A stretch of DNA of 5,542 nucleotides, taken from SG8-30 sp964406445 (GTDB lineage Bacteria; Pseudomonadota; Gammaproteobacteria; Steroidobacterales; Steroidobacteraceae). Made by a program: the position numbers and the translations under genes. Each line of letters begins with the position of its first letter. The first letter of the stretch is position 1. The stretch spans positions 1-5,542 of the forward strand of contig CAYORU010000068.1 in assembly GCA_964406445.1 (NCBI GenBank). The letters run 5' to 3'. The notes below the pieces were generated by a model. That model was not told where the DNA came from. It was given only the letters and a program-made list of their open reading frames with translations, and did no database searches. This document shows, piece after piece, positions 4,667 through 5,542 of this stretch.

Positions 4667-4878
4667 CACGACTCACTCCCGGCGCGCGCGGCGCGCTCGA
4701 GCTCGTTCAGGACGGTCTTCAAGCGGGCCACGCTGCGGCGCACCTTGCCGTGCTGGTCAGGCCGCGCCGGCTGGCCGGCCGCGGCCGCCATGCGCAGGTT
4801 GAACTGCTCGCGGCGGAGCTTGAGCAGCTCCTCCTTGAGCTCCGCGGCGCTCTTCTTGCGCAGATCCTTCGGGTCCAT
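4666..4878 (-). CDS. rpmC: 50S ribosomal protein L29
   Basis: L29 is a two-helix protein near the exit of the peptide tunnel, beside L23, where nascent-chain factors dock. The product has 70 residues; E. coli has 63. Helix one covers about residues 3-34, with DLRKKSAAELKEELLKLRREQFNLRM (5-30), followed by the turn AAAAGQPARPDQHGK and helix two, VRRSVARLKTVLNELE (46-61). The tail RAARAGSES is a few residues longer than usual. The ATG at 4878 shares one base with the rplP stop (TGATG), and an AGGT element lies 6 nt ahead. The stop overlaps the rpsQ start in the same way, so the three genes are probably translationally coupled. Identity is certain. Confidence 0.97.
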   Translation of the reverse strand: MDPKDLRKKSAAELKEELLKLRREQFNLRMAAAAGQPARPDQHGKVRRSVARLKTVLNELERAARAGSES

Positions 4879-5291
4879 CAGCGCACCTGCCTCTTCACGA
4901 AGGTCGTGGACACGGACAGCTTGGCCGCGGCGAGGCGGAAAGCCTCGCGGGCCGTCTCCTCCGGCACGCCCTCGATCTCGAACAGAACCTTGCCCGGGGT
5001 CACCTTGGCGACCCAGTACTCCACGTTGCCCTTGCCGCTGCCCATGCGGACCTCGAGCGGCTTCTGGGTGATCGGCACGTCCGGAAAGACGCGGATCCAG
5101 ATCTGGCCGCCGCGCTTGACGTAGCGGGTCATGGCGCGACGCGCCGCCTCGATCTCGCGCGCGGTCATCCGCGCCCGTCCGGTCGCCTTCAGCCCGTAGT
5201 CGCCGAAGGCGACGGTGCTGCCGCGGATCGACAGCCCGCCCAGGCGGCCCTTGTGCTGCTTGCGGAACTTGGTGCGCTTAGGCTGCATCAT
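4878..5291 (-). CDS. rplP: 50S ribosomal protein L16
   Basis: L16 lies near the peptidyl-transferase centre and contacts the elbow of A-site tRNA; it is a late assembly protein. The product has 137 residues; E. coli has 136. Blocks in order are MMQPKRTKFRKQHKGR (1-16), FGDYGLKATGRARMTAREIEAARRAMTR (29-56), KRGGQIWIRVFPD (59-71), PLEVRMGSGKGNVEYWVA (78-95), PGKVLFEIEGVPEE (98-111) and AREAFRLAAAKLSVSTTFV (112-130). Arg82 in VRMGSGKG matches E. coli Arg81, which the oxygenase YcfD (RoxA) hydroxylates, so it is modifiable in principle. There are two ATGs in a row, at 5291 and 5288; the first matches the family length and has GAGGT 8 nt upstream. Identity is certain. Confidence 0.98.
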   Translation of the reverse strand: MMQPKRTKFRKQHKGRLGGLSIRGSTVAFGDYGLKATGRARMTAREIEAARRAMTRYVKRGGQIWIRVFPDVPITQKPLEVRMGSGKGNVEYWVAKVTPGKVLFEIEGVPEETAREAFRLAAAKLSVSTTFVKRQVR

Positions 5292-5299
5292 GGTCGCTT

Positions 5300-5304
5300 A
5301 CCTC
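5300..5304 (-). promoter_or_regulatory. Ribosome-binding site of rplP, overlapping the rpsC stop codon
   Basis: GAGGT on the minus strand shares two bases with the rpsC stop TGA and lies 8 nt before the ATG at 5291. The context TGAGGTAAG is the same as ahead of rplO. Confidence 0.6.
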
Positions 5305-5542
5305 AGCCCGCCACTGGCTCGGCGGCCGGCTGCTGGGGCGCCGCCTCAGGAGCCTCGGCCTCGGCCGACTCCTCCGGGCCGAAGACCTCGCCCTTGAACA
5401 CCCACACCTTGACGCCGATGACGCCGTAGGTGGTGCGCGCCTCGGCGAGCCCGTAGTCGATGTCGGCGCGGAACGTGTGCAGCGGGATGCGGCCCTCGCG
5501 GGTCCACTCCGAGCGCGAGATCTCGGCGCCGTTCAGGCGGCC
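5303..5542 (-). CDS. rpsC: 30S ribosomal protein S3 (C-terminal part, start outside the window)
   Basis: S3 is a 30S head protein at the mRNA entry channel and takes part in helicase activity with S4 and S5. The last 79 residues are present, in frame to the window edge. GRLNGAEISRSEWTREGRIPLHTFRADIDY (1-30 of the fragment) and TTYGVIGVKVWVFKGEVF (37-54) are the S3 C-terminal domain and its signature. A tail of about 25 residues follows, made mainly of Ala, Glu and Pro with no lysine or arginine. The E. coli tail is basic, so this acidic tail is a departure. The stop TGA at 5305-5303 overlaps the GAGGT ahead of rplP, 11 nt away. The identity of the fragment is certain. Confidence 0.97.
   Translation of the reverse strand, partial: GRLNGAEISRSEWTREGRIPLHTFRADIDYGLAEARTTYGVIGVKVWVFKGEVFGPEESAEAEAPEAAPQQPAAEPVAG

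Larger units (their letters stand above)
1..5542 (-). other. S10 operon tail plus spc operon, probably one transcription unit
   Basis: Fifteen genes in the canonical S10-spc order run on one strand, with spacers of -1 to 37 nt. From right to left the junctions are 11, -1, -1, 16, 16, 17, 3, 9, 37, 5, 15, 5, 10 and 28 nt. Thirteen of the fourteen visible stop codons are TGA, and only rplF uses TAA. I see no terminator with a T-tract anywhere. That the whole block is co-transcribed is inferred from spacing and order; no promoter was identified. Confidence 0.88.

Noticed and set aside
1..5542. A previously undescribed system, mobile element, CRISPR array or RNA gene
   Set aside because: Conserved translation and secretion genes fill the window with gaps of 37 nt or less. 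There are no arrays, long repeats, insertion boundaries or unknown proteins.

Overview
The window is a compact block of ribosomal-protein genes, all on the minus strand. It holds the end of the S10 operon joined directly to nearly all of the spc operon. In transcription order, right to left, it reads rpsC (3' end only), rplP, rpmC, rpsQ, rplN, rplX, rplE, rpsN, rpsH, rplF, rplR, rpsE, rpmD, rplO and secY (5' end only). Gene order, protein lengths and signature motifs all agree with the bacterial S10-spc arrangement.

The DNA is very G+C rich (estimated by eye at about two thirds or more). The proteins resemble Pseudomonadota, most likely Gammaproteobacteria or a close neighbour. S14 is the 101-residue zinc-free form. 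S17, L29, L14, L5 and L16 align well, from memory, with the Escherichia coli proteins, and L30 is present. I cannot name the genus.

Layout: 5303-5542 is the S3 C-terminus with an acidic Ala/Glu/Pro-rich tail. 4388-5291 is rplP-rpmC-rpsQ, joined by two TGATG stop/start overlaps. 2389-4371 is rplN-rplX-rplE-rpsN-rpsH. A 37-nt spacer follows, then rplF-rplR-rpsE-rpmD-rplO at 262-2351. A 28-nt spacer with a strong hairpin precedes secY, which begins with TTG at 233. No gene-free stretch exceeds 37 nt, so there is no room for a conventional promoter or terminator between genes. Transcription probably runs through from the S10 operon into spc, with translation coupled along the message.

Together the genes supply proteins of both ribosomal subunits plus the core of the Sec translocon. 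I found no unknown protein, mobile element, CRISPR array, RNA gene or novel system. The points worth a second look are small: a GC-only hairpin whose loop is the rplO stop codon just ahead of TTG-started secY; the same 14-mer at the rpsH stop; ribosome-binding sites fused to stop codons; a candidate S8-operator-like hairpin in early rplE; the missing S10/spc spacer; and the S3 tail.
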